Below are positions 15,485 through 23,750 of a stretch of DNA of 64,000 nucleotides, piece after piece. The translations under genes were made by a program, and so were the position numbers. The stretch comes from Arthrobacter glacialis. GTDB taxonomy: Bacteria; Actinomycetota; Actinomycetes; Actinomycetales; Micrococcaceae. The DNA lies in assembly GCF_002909445.1 (NCBI RefSeq), contig NZ_PPXC01000009.1, forward strand, positions 1-64,000, in the 5' to 3' direction. The first letter of the stretch is position 1. The number at the start of each line of letters is the position of its first letter. The notes under the pieces are model-generated. The model was not told the origin of the DNA. It was given only the letters and a program-made list of their open reading frames with translations, and made no database searches.

Positions 15485-15507
15485 AAAAATCTTCCGCCCT
15501 CAGGCGG
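15485..15507 (-). terminator. Rho-independent terminator of the siderophore ABC operon
   Basis: On the minus strand CCGCC-TGAG-GGCGG is followed by AAGATTTTT. The stem overlaps the stop codon of the ATPase gene. This is a short but canonical hairpin with a T-tract. Confidence 0.6.
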
Positions 15508-16312
15508 TGCGGGGGCGCCCCAGCGGAATGACCAGGGGCGTGTGGGAGACCGGGTCCTCGATAATCCTGCAGGGCATGCCGAAGACTTCCTCCACCAGTT
15601 CCTCGGTGATGATGTCAGCCGGTGCGCCCTCAGCCACCACAGCACCGTCCTTCATGGCAATGATGTGGCTGGCGTAGCGGCTGGCATGGTTGAGGTCGTG
15701 CAGTACGGCAACCAGCGTGAAGCCTTTGTCCAGATTCAGGTCACGGCACAGTTCCAGCAGTTCAATCTGGTGCGAAATGTCCAAAAACGTGGTGGGCTCG
15801 TCAAGCAGCAGCAGGGGAGTCTGTTGGGCCAGCACCATGGCCACCCACACCCGCTGGCGCTGCCCGCCGGAGAGCTCGTCAACAAGGCGGCCGGACAGTG
15901 ATTTCACCCCTGTTGCTGCCATGGCATCGACGACGGCGGCTTCATCCGCCACGCTCCACTGCCGCAACAGTTTTTGGTGCGGGTAGCGGCCGCGGGCCAC
16001 CAGATCGGCCACCGTGATGCCGTCCGGGGCAATCGAAGACTGGGGCAGCAGGCCCAGCTTCCGCGCCAATTCCTTGGCCGGGAATGCGGCCACGGACTTG
16101 CCATCGAGCAGGACCTGCCCGTTGCGCGGTTTGATCAGGCGAGCCAGCGCCCGCAACAGCGTCGACTTCCCGCACGCATTCGGGCCCACAATCACGGTGA
16201 ACGAACCCTCGGGGATCTGGATGTTCAAATGCTCCGAGATGACCCGCTGGTCGTAGCCGATGGCCAGATCGGTGGTTTTCAGGCCCGGGTGGGTGGCTGT
16301 GGTGAGGCTCAT
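15500..16312 (-). CDS. Siderophore ABC transporter, ATPase (FecE/FepC type)
   Basis: The 270-residue ATPase shows Walker A GPNACGKSTLL, the Q-loop LLPQSS, signature LSGGQRQRVWVAMVL, Walker B LLLLDEPTTFLD and the switch His in AVLHDLNHA. TTFLDISHQIELLEL and HDLNHASRYASHIIAM are characteristic of iron-siderophore and B12 importers. The start ATG overlaps the permease stop (TAATG). With two FecCD permeases upstream and the divergent binding protein, it makes a complete importer. The operon is probably repressed by iron through the box at 18519-18537. Confidence 0.95.
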   Translation of the reverse strand: MSLTTATHPGLKTTDLAIGYDQRVISEHLNIQIPEGSFTVIVGPNACGKSTLLRALARLIKPRNGQVLLDGKSVAAFPAKELARKLGLLPQSSIAPDGITVADLVARGRYPHQKLLRQWSVADEAAVVDAMAATGVKSLSGRLVDELSGGQRQRVWVAMVLAQQTPLLLLDEPTTFLDISHQIELLELCRDLNLDKGFTLVAVLHDLNHASRYASHIIAMKDGAVVAEGAPADIITEELVEEVFGMPCRIIEDPVSHTPLVIPLGRPRTA

Positions 16313-17373
16313 TATTTCCTTGCTTCCCTGGCCAGCAGCCAGATCAGGTAGATGCCGCCGATGCTGACGGTCACGACGCCCACGGGCAATTGGATCGGCG
16401 CAAACAGCCGCTGGGCGGCGAGGTCACTGGCCACCAGCAACAAAGAGCCCAGCAATGCCGAGGGCAGCAGGGAAATCCCGGCGTTGCCGCACAAGCGGCG
16501 GGCCAGCTGCGGTGCTGCCAGCGCAACGAAGGCGATGGGGCCGGCGACGGCGGTGGCGGCGGCAGTCAGCGCCACCCCAAGAATTAGCAGCAGCAGACGG
16601 GTGGGTTCGGCCCGGACGCCCAAGGCGCGGGCTGCGTCGTCGCCCATTTCCAACATCCGCATCCGGCGCGAAACACCGAGTACAGCCGCCGACACCACCA
16701 CGACCACCAGCACAGCGGGCCCGGCCTGTTCCCAGGTGATGCCGTTGAGGGAGCCGGCGCCCCACACGGCCGCTGCCATGGCCGCCTCAAGTTCGGCTTG
16801 CAGAATGAGCCAGTGGTTGAAGGCGGCGAGCATGGCGCTCATGCCAATGCCCACAATGATGAGGCGGAAGCCGTGCGAGCCGCGCCGAAACGCCAACAGA
16901 TACACCGCCAAGGCCGTGAGAATACCACCCGCGAGTGCCCCGGCGGCCACTTGCCAGTAGCTTCCACCAACGGCCAGGATCACCAGCAGCGCCCCAGTGT
17001 ATGCGCCGGTGTTAAAGCCGATGATGTCCGGGCTGCCGAGCGGATTTCGGGTCAGCGACTGGAAGATTGCCCCACTCATGCCCAGTGCGGCGCCAAGGAC
17101 CAGGGCCATGAGGACGCGGGGGAGCCGCCACTGGGTCACCACTGTCTGGGTCATGGGATCCCCGCCGCCGGTGAGTGCCCGCAGCACCTCCGGCAGGGGC
17201 ACGGCAAAGTCGCCCGTGGCCAGGGCGACGGCGGCGAGCAGCAGGGACAACAACAGAACCGCGAAGCACACCAGCACGGTGCGGGTCTCCAAGCGGAAAC
17301 TGGCGGCGCCTCCCGGGATCCGCACCAGCAAGGTCTGCCGGCCAAAGTCCAGGTCCGGGCGTGAGATGCTCAC
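16312..17373 (-). CDS. Siderophore ABC transporter, FecCD permease 2
   Basis: This 353-residue FecCD-family permease has about ten spans. Landmarks are TQTVVTQWRLPRVLMALVLGAALGMSGAIFQSLTRNPLGSPDIIGFNTGAYTGAL and ALTAAATAVAGPIAFVALAAPQLARRLCG. I take the GTG at 17373, which overlaps the stop of permease 1 (GTGA), because longer extensions to 17538 run inside that gene. The two different permeases form a heterodimer in this transporter class. It is followed directly by the ATPase. Confidence 0.93.
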   Translation of the reverse strand: MSISRPDLDFGRQTLLVRIPGGAASFRLETRTVLVCFAVLLLSLLLAAVALATGDFAVPLPEVLRALTGGGDPMTQTVVTQWRLPRVLMALVLGAALGMSGAIFQSLTRNPLGSPDIIGFNTGAYTGALLVILAVGGSYWQVAAGALAGGILTALAVYLLAFRRGSHGFRLIIVGIGMSAMLAAFNHWLILQAELEAAMAAAVWGAGSLNGITWEQAGPAVLVVVVVSAAVLGVSRRMRMLEMGDDAARALGVRAEPTRLLLLILGVALTAAATAVAGPIAFVALAAPQLARRLCGNAGISLLPSALLGSLLLVASDLAAQRLFAPIQLPVGVVTVSIGGIYLIWLLAREARK

Positions 17374-18434
17374 AGGCCGCTCACCTTCTTCCGGCGTGCC
17401 AGCGCAATCAGCACAGGGGCGCCGATGAACGCCGTGACCACACCCACCGGGAGCTCGCCGGGCACGGCAATGCGGCCAACCACGTCCGAGACCAGCAGAA
17501 GAATGGGGGAGAAGAGGAGCGTTGCGGCCATGATCCACCGCTGGTCGGGGCCCATGACCCAGCGCGCCACGTGCGGGATCATGAGTCCCACAAAACCAAT
17601 GGCGCCAACCGCGGCCGTGGCCGAACCGCTCAGCAGCGTAATGGCCAGAACGGCCAAAATCCGGGTGCGGTTCACGTTGCTGCCCAGGGAGGTTGCCAGA
17701 TCGTCGCCCAGTGCCATGGCGTTCAGCCCGCCCACCGCGAAAAGGGCAATCACCAGCCCTGCCGCCATGAACGGGGCCACGGTGGCGACCATGTCCATGG
17801 TGCGCTGGTCCAGGGAGCCAATGCTCCAGGACCGCAAGTGATCAAACGCCTTCGGGTTCAGCAGCGTCAGCCCGGACCCAATGCCCGTCAAGACCGCGCC
17901 TAGGGCCACACCGGCCAGCGTCAGGCGGATCGGATTGACAACATTTCGCCCGGAGGTGCCGATCACGTAGACGGCGGCGGTGGTCAGGACGGCCCCCGCG
18001 AACGCGAACCAAATGTAGGCGGTCAGCGAGGAGATGCCCAGCAGGCCGATCGCAACGATCATGGCAAACGATGCGCCGGCATTGACGCCCAGGATGCCAG
18101 GATCGGCTAGGGGGTTGCGGGTGATGGCCTGGATCAAGGCACCAGCCACACCCAGGGACAGCCCGACGGCGATGCCCATCAGCGTGCGGGGGAGGCGGCT
18201 CTCCAAAACAATTGCATGGTTCACGCTGTCTTGCGGATTCAGGAAGGCTGCGACGACGTCGGACACGTCAATGAACTTCGCGCCCACACCCAGGCTGAGC
18301 AGGGAAGCGCCCACGAGTGCCACTGCCGCAATCAGCAGGACCAGAAGCCGCCAGCTGGGTGTGCCGGCCACGCCGCGCCGCTCCTTGAGGGTGCGAGCGG
18401 AACGCTCAACGTGATGGGTTGTCACTTGGGACAC
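17370..18434 (-). CDS. Siderophore ABC transporter, FecCD permease 1
   Basis: This 354-residue FecCD permease has an N-terminal cytoplasmic stretch (about 28 residues) and about ten spans. SRLPRTLMGIAVGLSLGVAGALIQAITRNPLADPGILGVNAGASFAM and SATAAVGAIGFVGLMIPHVARWVMGPDQRWI are family hallmarks, including the EAA-like coupling loop. It is the first gene of the minus-strand transport operon. The GTG start has only a weak RBS-like GGAA. It is divergent from the lipoprotein gene with 102 bases between, containing the iron box. Confidence 0.93.
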   Translation of the reverse strand: MSQVTTHHVERSARTLKERRGVAGTPSWRLLVLLIAAVALVGASLLSLGVGAKFIDVSDVVAAFLNPQDSVNHAIVLESRLPRTLMGIAVGLSLGVAGALIQAITRNPLADPGILGVNAGASFAMIVAIGLLGISSLTAYIWFAFAGAVLTTAAVYVIGTSGRNVVNPIRLTLAGVALGAVLTGIGSGLTLLNPKAFDHLRSWSIGSLDQRTMDMVATVAPFMAAGLVIALFAVGGLNAMALGDDLATSLGSNVNRTRILAVLAITLLSGSATAAVGAIGFVGLMIPHVARWVMGPDQRWIMAATLLFSPILLLVSDVVGRIAVPGELPVGVVTAFIGAPVLIALARRKKVSGL

Positions 18435-18518
18435 TGTAAACCGTTCCGGAAGGCTGGGATAAAGGGGGGCGCGCCGCCTAAGTGACCCCCATCACTCGCC
18501 GCCAGAAACGCCCTGTAA

Positions 18519-18537
18519 TTAGGTTAGCCTTAGTCAG
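18519..18537. promoter_or_regulatory. IdeR/DtxR-type iron box
   Basis: TTAGGTTAGCCTTAGTCAG matches the DtxR/IdeR consensus TWAGGTWAGSCTWACCTWA perfectly in the left half (TTAGGTTAGCCT) and weakly in the right. It lies in the divergent siderophore promoter and touches the GTG start of the binding protein. Iron-loaded repressor bound here should block that promoter. Confidence 0.7.
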
Positions 18538-19589
18538 TGAAAAACAACGATTCGGCGTCTCAGCCGCCTTCCCTCATCCGCACCCGCCGCCTGATGCTGC
18601 GCGCCGTTGGCGCCACCTTGGCCATTGGCCTGCTGGCAGGCTGCGGTGCTGCAGCGACCACCGGCTCCGGCGCCGGCAACGCCGACGTAGCCACCGGCGG
18701 ATCCAAGTTCACCACCGCTGATGCGGAAACCGCCAAGCTCGGCACCGACGCCGCACCCGGCGAGTTCCCCCGCGTGATCAAGCACGCCGGCGGTGAGACA
18801 AGCATCGAGAAGAAGCCCACCCGCGTGGTGGTCCTGGACACCGGTGAACTGGACGATGTCCTGTCCCTGGGCATCACGCCCGTCGGCATCCCCACCACCG
18901 AAGGCAAGAATTCCATCCCCAGCTACCTGGCCTCCAAAGTGGAGGGTGTGGCCACCATCGGCACCATCCAGGACCTGAACCTTGAGGCGATTGCCGCGCT
19001 CAAGCCTGACTTGATTCTGGGCAGCAAGCTGCGCGCGGACAAGCTGTATACCCAGCTCTCCAGCATTGCCCCCACGGTCTTCAGCATCCGCCCCGGTTTC
19101 CCCTGGAAGGAAAACTTCCTGCTGGTGGGCAAGACCCTGGGCGAGGAAAAGCAGTCCGTGGACATCCTCAACGACTACCAGGCGCAGGCCGAGGCACTCA
19201 ACAAGGACGTCACAGGGGACCCGAAGATCTCCCTGGTCCGCTTCATGCCCGGAAAAATCCGCTTGTACGCCAACAAGTCCCTGATCGGGGTGATCCTGAA
19301 GGATGCCGGGCTGGCACGCCCGGAGAACCAGAACATTGACGAGTTGGCTGCGGAAATTTCCGCCGAAAACATTGACCAGGCCGACTCCGACTGGGTCTTC
19401 TACAGCAGCTACGGCGACCCCGCCACAACCGGCGAACAGGCAGTGGTTGACGGCCCCATCTGGTCCAAGCTCGGTGCCGTCAAGGCCGGCAACGCAAAGT
19501 CCATCAACGACGACGTCTGGTTCCTGGGTCTGGGCCCGGCCGGCGCGCAGTTGATCCTCGCCGATTTGCGCACTCTCTTGGTCAAGTAG
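18537..19589 (+). CDS. Iron-siderophore-binding lipoprotein
   Basis: The 350-residue protein carries a Tat-like/lipoprotein leader (RTRRLMLRAVGATLAIGLLAGC, lipobox LLAGC) and a periplasmic-binding-protein class III (FecB/FepB) domain: TRVVVLDTGELDDVLSLGITPVGIP, NLEAIAALKPDLILGSKLR, then a C-terminal VWFLGLGPAGAQLILADLRTLLVK. It captures the ferric siderophore for the adjacent permeases. The GTG start at 18537 has no visible Shine-Dalgarno and sits at the end of the iron box, so the transcript may be leaderless. ATG 18594 is an alternative that would shorten the leader. Confidence 0.9.
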   Translation: MKNNDSASQPPSLIRTRRLMLRAVGATLAIGLLAGCGAAATTGSGAGNADVATGGSKFTTADAETAKLGTDAAPGEFPRVIKHAGGETSIEKKPTRVVVLDTGELDDVLSLGITPVGIPTTEGKNSIPSYLASKVEGVATIGTIQDLNLEAIAALKPDLILGSKLRADKLYTQLSSIAPTVFSIRPGFPWKENFLLVGKTLGEEKQSVDILNDYQAQAEALNKDVTGDPKISLVRFMPGKIRLYANKSLIGVILKDAGLARPENQNIDELAAEISAENIDQADSDWVFYSSYGDPATTGEQAVVDGPIWSKLGAVKAGNAKSINDDVWFLGLGPAGAQLILADLRTLLVK

Positions 19590-19682
19590 GTGGTCAAGCA
19601 GGCAGGCAGCCCTGTCCGCTGCCCGCCACGCTAAAGTTGGACGTTGGGCAGGCTTTCATTTGTCGCGCCCCTTGACTATTGA

Positions 19683-21218
19683 ATGGAGCCGACATTGGCG
19701 CTCGAAACCGCTGCGCTGAAGCCGGCACCCACGCCCCAGGAACTGCAGTCCGTCTGGGGTGCGTTGAAGTCCCCGCGGCGCCTGCGGACCGAAGTGCTCG
19801 GCGGACTGGTCGTGGCCCTGGCACTAATCCCGGAGGCCATCGCGTTCTCCATCATTGCCGGGGTGGACCCGCGGATCGGGCTGTTTGCCGCGTTCACCAT
19901 GGCGGTCACCATTTCCTTTGTTGGCGGGCGGCCGGCCATGATTTCCGCGGCCACCGGCGCCGTCGCACTGGTCATTGCGCCCCTGATGAGGAGCCATGGG
20001 CTGGACTACCTCATTGCCGCCGTCATACTGGCCGGAATCTTCCAGCTGGTACTGGGGCTGGCCGGCGTCGCGAGGCTGATGCGCTTCATTCCCCGCTCGG
20101 TCATGGTGGGGTTCGTCAACGCCCTGGCCATCCTGATAGTCATCGCCCAGCTGCCCGAACTGCTAGGTGTGCCATGGATGGTCTACCCGCTGGCGGCTTT
20201 CGCGCTGCTGGTCATGTTTGGCCTGCCCAAGCTGACCACGGCGGTGCCCGCACCCCTGGTGGCCATTGTGGTCCTGACGCTGTTCACGGTTCTGGCCGGA
20301 ATAGTTGTCCCCACGGTGGGGGACAAGGGTGAGCTGCCGGACAGCCTGCCGTCCCTGTTCGTGCCCAACGTCCCGCTGACCTGGGAAACGTTCAAGATCA
20401 TTGCCCCGTTCGCGCTCGCCATGGCCTTTGTGGGCCTGCTGGAATCCCTCATGACGGCCAAGCTGGTTGACGACATCACGGACACCCGCTCCTCCAAGAC
20501 CCGAGAGGCGCTGGGCCAGGGTGTGGCCAACGTTGTCACCGGATTCCTTGGCGGCATGGGCGGCTGCGCCATGATTGGCCAGACCATGATCAACGTCAAG
20601 GCATCCGGGGCCCGCACCCGCATCTCCACGTTCCTTGCCGGCGTTTTCCTGGCCGTGCTGGTGATCGTGCTGGGTGATGTTGTGGCGCTGATTCCCATGG
20701 CGGCCTTGGTGGCGGTCATGATTTTTGTTTCGCTCGCCACCTTCGACTGGCACAGCATCCGCCCGGCCACCTTGAAAATGATGCCCAAAAGCGAGACTGC
20801 CGTCATGGTGGTCACGGTTGCCGTGGTGGTGGCCACGCACAACCTGGCCATAGGTGTTGGGGTGGGCGTCCTGGTTGCCATGGTCCTGTTCGCCCGACGT
20901 GTGGCCCATCTGGTCGCCGTGGAGCGAACCGTATCAACCGTCAACGGCCGGGAGACGGCAAGCTACCGCGTGGACGGTGAACTCTTCTTTGCCTCCTCCA
21001 ACGACTTGTACACCCAGTTTGAGTACGCGCTGGATCCACACCATGTGGTCATTGACCTCAGTGCCTCCCATGTGTGGGACGCCTCCAGCGTTGCCACCCT
21101 GGACGCGATCACCTCCAAATACCGCCGCCATGGCAAGACTGTGGCGATCACCGGCCTGGACGTGGCCAGTGCCGCGATGCATGACCGTCTCGCCGGGAAG
21201 CTCGGCGGGCAGGACTAA
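19683..21218 (+). CDS. SulP-family anion transporter with STAS domain
   Basis: The 511-residue protein has an SLC26/SulP membrane domain of about twelve spans (LGGLVVALALIPEAIAFSIIAGVDPRIGLFAAF, then GGRPAMISAATGAVALVIAPLM) and a C-terminal STAS domain (about 420-505; VDGELFFASSNDLYTQFEYALDPHHVVIDLSASHVWDASSVATLDAI). Such proteins carry sulfate, bicarbonate or dicarboxylates. The lack of a neighbouring carbonic anhydrase or sulfate-reduction gene leaves the substrate open. No clear RBS precedes the ATG. The nearby sulfatase locus would release sulfate, but it is 27 kb away and a link is speculative. Confidence 0.9.
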   Translation: MEPTLALETAALKPAPTPQELQSVWGALKSPRRLRTEVLGGLVVALALIPEAIAFSIIAGVDPRIGLFAAFTMAVTISFVGGRPAMISAATGAVALVIAPLMRSHGLDYLIAAVILAGIFQLVLGLAGVARLMRFIPRSVMVGFVNALAILIVIAQLPELLGVPWMVYPLAAFALLVMFGLPKLTTAVPAPLVAIVVLTLFTVLAGIVVPTVGDKGELPDSLPSLFVPNVPLTWETFKIIAPFALAMAFVGLLESLMTAKLVDDITDTRSSKTREALGQGVANVVTGFLGGMGGCAMIGQTMINVKASGARTRISTFLAGVFLAVLVIVLGDVVALIPMAALVAVMIFVSLATFDWHSIRPATLKMMPKSETAVMVVTVAVVVATHNLAIGVGVGVLVAMVLFARRVAHLVAVERTVSTVNGRETASYRVDGELFFASSNDLYTQFEYALDPHHVVIDLSASHVWDASSVATLDAITSKYRRHGKTVAITGLDVASAAMHDRLAGKLGGQD

Positions 21219-21325
21219 CCATCGCGCCGCCGTCGTGCCTCCCAGCGACAATGTCGCACCACGGGAGCATAATGGCTGGTAGTTGGCGACGGCGCTCGCC
21301 AGGCGGCCATGATGAGGAGCAGCAG

Positions 21326-22063
21326 ATGACCAGGGAATTCAAGATTGTCCATGAGCAGCAGATTGACGGCACCCCCGAGCAGGTGTTTGCCGCGGCCACT
21401 GAGGGCAGCGCCGGCTGGTTGTGGCCGGTGGACATCGAGTTGAAGCTTGGCGGTGCGGGGCCCTTTGGCAGCAGCGTTACAGCGTGGGATCCGCCGCATC
21501 GCTACGCGAACCACATGGACGGCGAGAACGGTTTTTACAACACCTTGGAGTTTGAGATCTCCGAGCGCCCCGACGGCAAGTCGTGGCTGCGTTACGTGCA
21601 CAGCGGTGTCATTTTCGAGGACGAAGAGAACCAGTATGAGGCGGCCCAACAGCACACGGCCTTCTACCAGCACACCCTGGCCCAGGTGGTGAAGTACTTC
21701 CCGGGCCGGCAGGCCAGCTTCGCTGAGGTCCAAGGCCCGGAGGGTTCGGGCGCGGCTGATGCCCTGCAGCGGGTCAAGGCCGCATTAGGGATCTCCGACG
21801 TCGAAGCCGGGCACCGCGTCAGCGTCACCATCGACGGGCTGGGGCACGTTGACGCCGAGGTGGACTACCTTGCCGAGAACTTCGTGGGCTTGCGCACCGA
21901 GGATGCCATGTACAGGTTCTTTGGCCGCAACGCCTTTGGCTCGGTGGTGGGCATGACCATCCACCTCTTTGGCGGGGACGCCAGTGACGAGGCTGCCGGC
22001 GATGAAATTGCCCGCACGGAAGCAGCAGCGTGGGGAGCCTGGCTGAACGGGCTCTTTGGCTGA
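21326..22063 (+). CDS. SRPBCC-superfamily protein
   Basis: The 245-residue protein starts with an AHSA1/START-like domain (TREFKIVHEQQIDGTPEQVFAAATEGSAGWLWPV and WDPPHRYANH) and continues with about 90 residues that look like a partial second copy or partner subdomain (EAGHRVSVTIDGLGHVDAEVDYLAENFVGLRT, YRFFGRNAFGSVVGMTIHLFG). The fold binds hydrophobic ligands, but no reaction can be assigned. ATG 21326 has GAGGAG 6 bases upstream. It is not obviously in an operon. Confidence 0.8.
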   Translation: MTREFKIVHEQQIDGTPEQVFAAATEGSAGWLWPVDIELKLGGAGPFGSSVTAWDPPHRYANHMDGENGFYNTLEFEISERPDGKSWLRYVHSGVIFEDEENQYEAAQQHTAFYQHTLAQVVKYFPGRQASFAEVQGPEGSGAADALQRVKAALGISDVEAGHRVSVTIDGLGHVDAEVDYLAENFVGLRTEDAMYRFFGRNAFGSVVGMTIHLFGGDASDEAAGDEIARTEAAAWGAWLNGLFG

Positions 22064-22205
22064 GCGCTTTTAGCCATGGCGCGGCGACAATCAACACTTC
22101 TCCCTAGGGCGCGTTGCTTGCACCAGCGATGACCAAGTGTGACAGTGGTCATGGACGGCAAACACCCATGGCCGCCACCGTTGATAAAGCAAAGGGGCTT
22201 TAGAT

Positions 22206-23750
22206 ATGACAACTGAGACACCCATCAGTTCCAACCCTGAGTGGTCCAACCCTGTGTGGTCCGTAAGGGATCACCCGATGTGGATTGATGGCGTGCCTGT
22301 GCCATCGCGCAGCGGCCAATGGCGCGATGTGCACAATCCCGCCCGCCGCGAGACGGTCATTGCCCGCGTCCCTGCCGGCACGGTGGAAGACGCCGACCAT
22401 GCAGTGACGGCAGCCCGTGCAGCGTTCCCGGCCTGGCGCGCCCTGCACTTCACGGGCAGGGCCAAGGCCTTGTGGGCCATTGCGGATGAACTGGAGCAGC
22501 GGGCCGAGGAGTTTTCCAGACTCACTGCCTTGGACACGGGCAACGCCCTGCGCACCCAGGCCCGGCCGGAAACCGTCAGCATGGTGGCCATGTTCCGTTA
22601 CTTTGCGGGCATCGCCGGTGAGGTTAAGGGAACCACCCTGCCCGCCGGGGATGACCAGCTGCAGTACACCAGGCTGGAACCGCTGGGCGTGGTGGCCGCC
22701 ATCCTGCCCTGGAATTCCCCGCTCCTGATAGCCGCGTTCAAGGTCCCTGCTGCGCTCGCCGCCGGCAACGCCGTGATCCTCAAGGCCGCCGACGACGCCC
22801 CGCTGACTATCCTGCTCCTGGCCGAGGTGTGCAATAAGCACCTGCCCGCAGGTGTGCTCAACGCGCTCACGGGCCGCGGTGCCGTGGTCGGAGACGCGCT
22901 GGCCACCCACCCCGGCGTGGACAAAGTCTCCTTCACCGGATCCACTGAGGTGGGGCGCCAGGTGGGCGCCCAAGCCGGAGGCCGGCTGGCACACATGTCG
23001 CTGGAACTAGGCGGAAAAAACCCCTCCATCGTGTTCCCCGACGTTCTCGACGGAGGCGGGGAGTCCGACGTCGAACTCATGAACGGTCTGCTCCTGGCCT
23101 CACGCTTCACCCGGCAGGGGCAAAGCTGCACGGCAGGCTCCCGGCTGTACCTGCACGAGGACATTTTTGACGAGGTTGTTTCCCGGCTGACGCAGAAGCT
23201 TGGCGCGCTGACGGTGGGCGACCCGCTGGATGAGGCCACGGACATGGGTGCCATCATCAACGCCCGCCAGCACGCCCAGATCAGCGGCTTCCTGGATGAG
23301 GGGAGGGCCACCGAAGGCATGAAGGCCGTGCTGGGCGGGGACGCGCCGCAATCCGGGCCGCTGACGGAGGGCTACTACCACGTGCCCACACTGTTTACAG
23401 GTGGCAAAAACGAGTTCCACATTGCGCGTGAGGAGATCTTTGGGCCCGTGCTGGTGGCGATTCCTTGGCGTGAGGTGGACCAGGTGGTGAGCATGGCCAA
23501 TGACACCCACTACGGGCTGGCCGCATACGTGTGGAGCCACAACCTCGACGACGCCCTCAACACGGCGCACCGGATCGACGCCGGCTGGGTGCAGGTCAAC
23601 CAGGGCGGCGGGCAAATGGTGGGGCAGTCCTACGGCGGGTACAAGCAAAGCGGCATGGGCCGGGAAGTTTCCCTGGAGGGCATGCTCGAGGGATTTACCC
23701 AGACCAAGCAAATCAACGTGAAACTGCGCCCGAGCGGTACCCGTGGCTGA
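22206..23750 (+). CDS. NAD(P)-dependent aldehyde dehydrogenase
   Basis: The 514-residue enzyme has all ALDH landmarks: oxyanion Asn170 in LPWNSPLL, the cofactor loop FTGSTEVGR, general base Glu267 in LELGGKNPS and nucleophile Cys308 in GQSCTAGSR. It oxidises an aldehyde to an acid. The next two genes, a class III CoA-transferase and an enoyl-CoA hydratase, overlap it by 8 bases each. The three steps read as aldehyde to acid, acid to acyl-CoA, and hydration or isomerisation of an enoyl-CoA. The carbon source is unknown. The Cys and Glu rule out a non-catalytic homologue. Confidence 0.92.
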   Translation: MTTETPISSNPEWSNPVWSVRDHPMWIDGVPVPSRSGQWRDVHNPARRETVIARVPAGTVEDADHAVTAARAAFPAWRALHFTGRAKALWAIADELEQRAEEFSRLTALDTGNALRTQARPETVSMVAMFRYFAGIAGEVKGTTLPAGDDQLQYTRLEPLGVVAAILPWNSPLLIAAFKVPAALAAGNAVILKAADDAPLTILLLAEVCNKHLPAGVLNALTGRGAVVGDALATHPGVDKVSFTGSTEVGRQVGAQAGGRLAHMSLELGGKNPSIVFPDVLDGGGESDVELMNGLLLASRFTRQGQSCTAGSRLYLHEDIFDEVVSRLTQKLGALTVGDPLDEATDMGAIINARQHAQISGFLDEGRATEGMKAVLGGDAPQSGPLTEGYYHVPTLFTGGKNEFHIAREEIFGPVLVAIPWREVDQVVSMANDTHYGLAAYVWSHNLDDALNTAHRIDAGWVQVNQGGGQMVGQSYGGYKQSGMGREVSLEGMLEGFTQTKQINVKLRPSGTRG

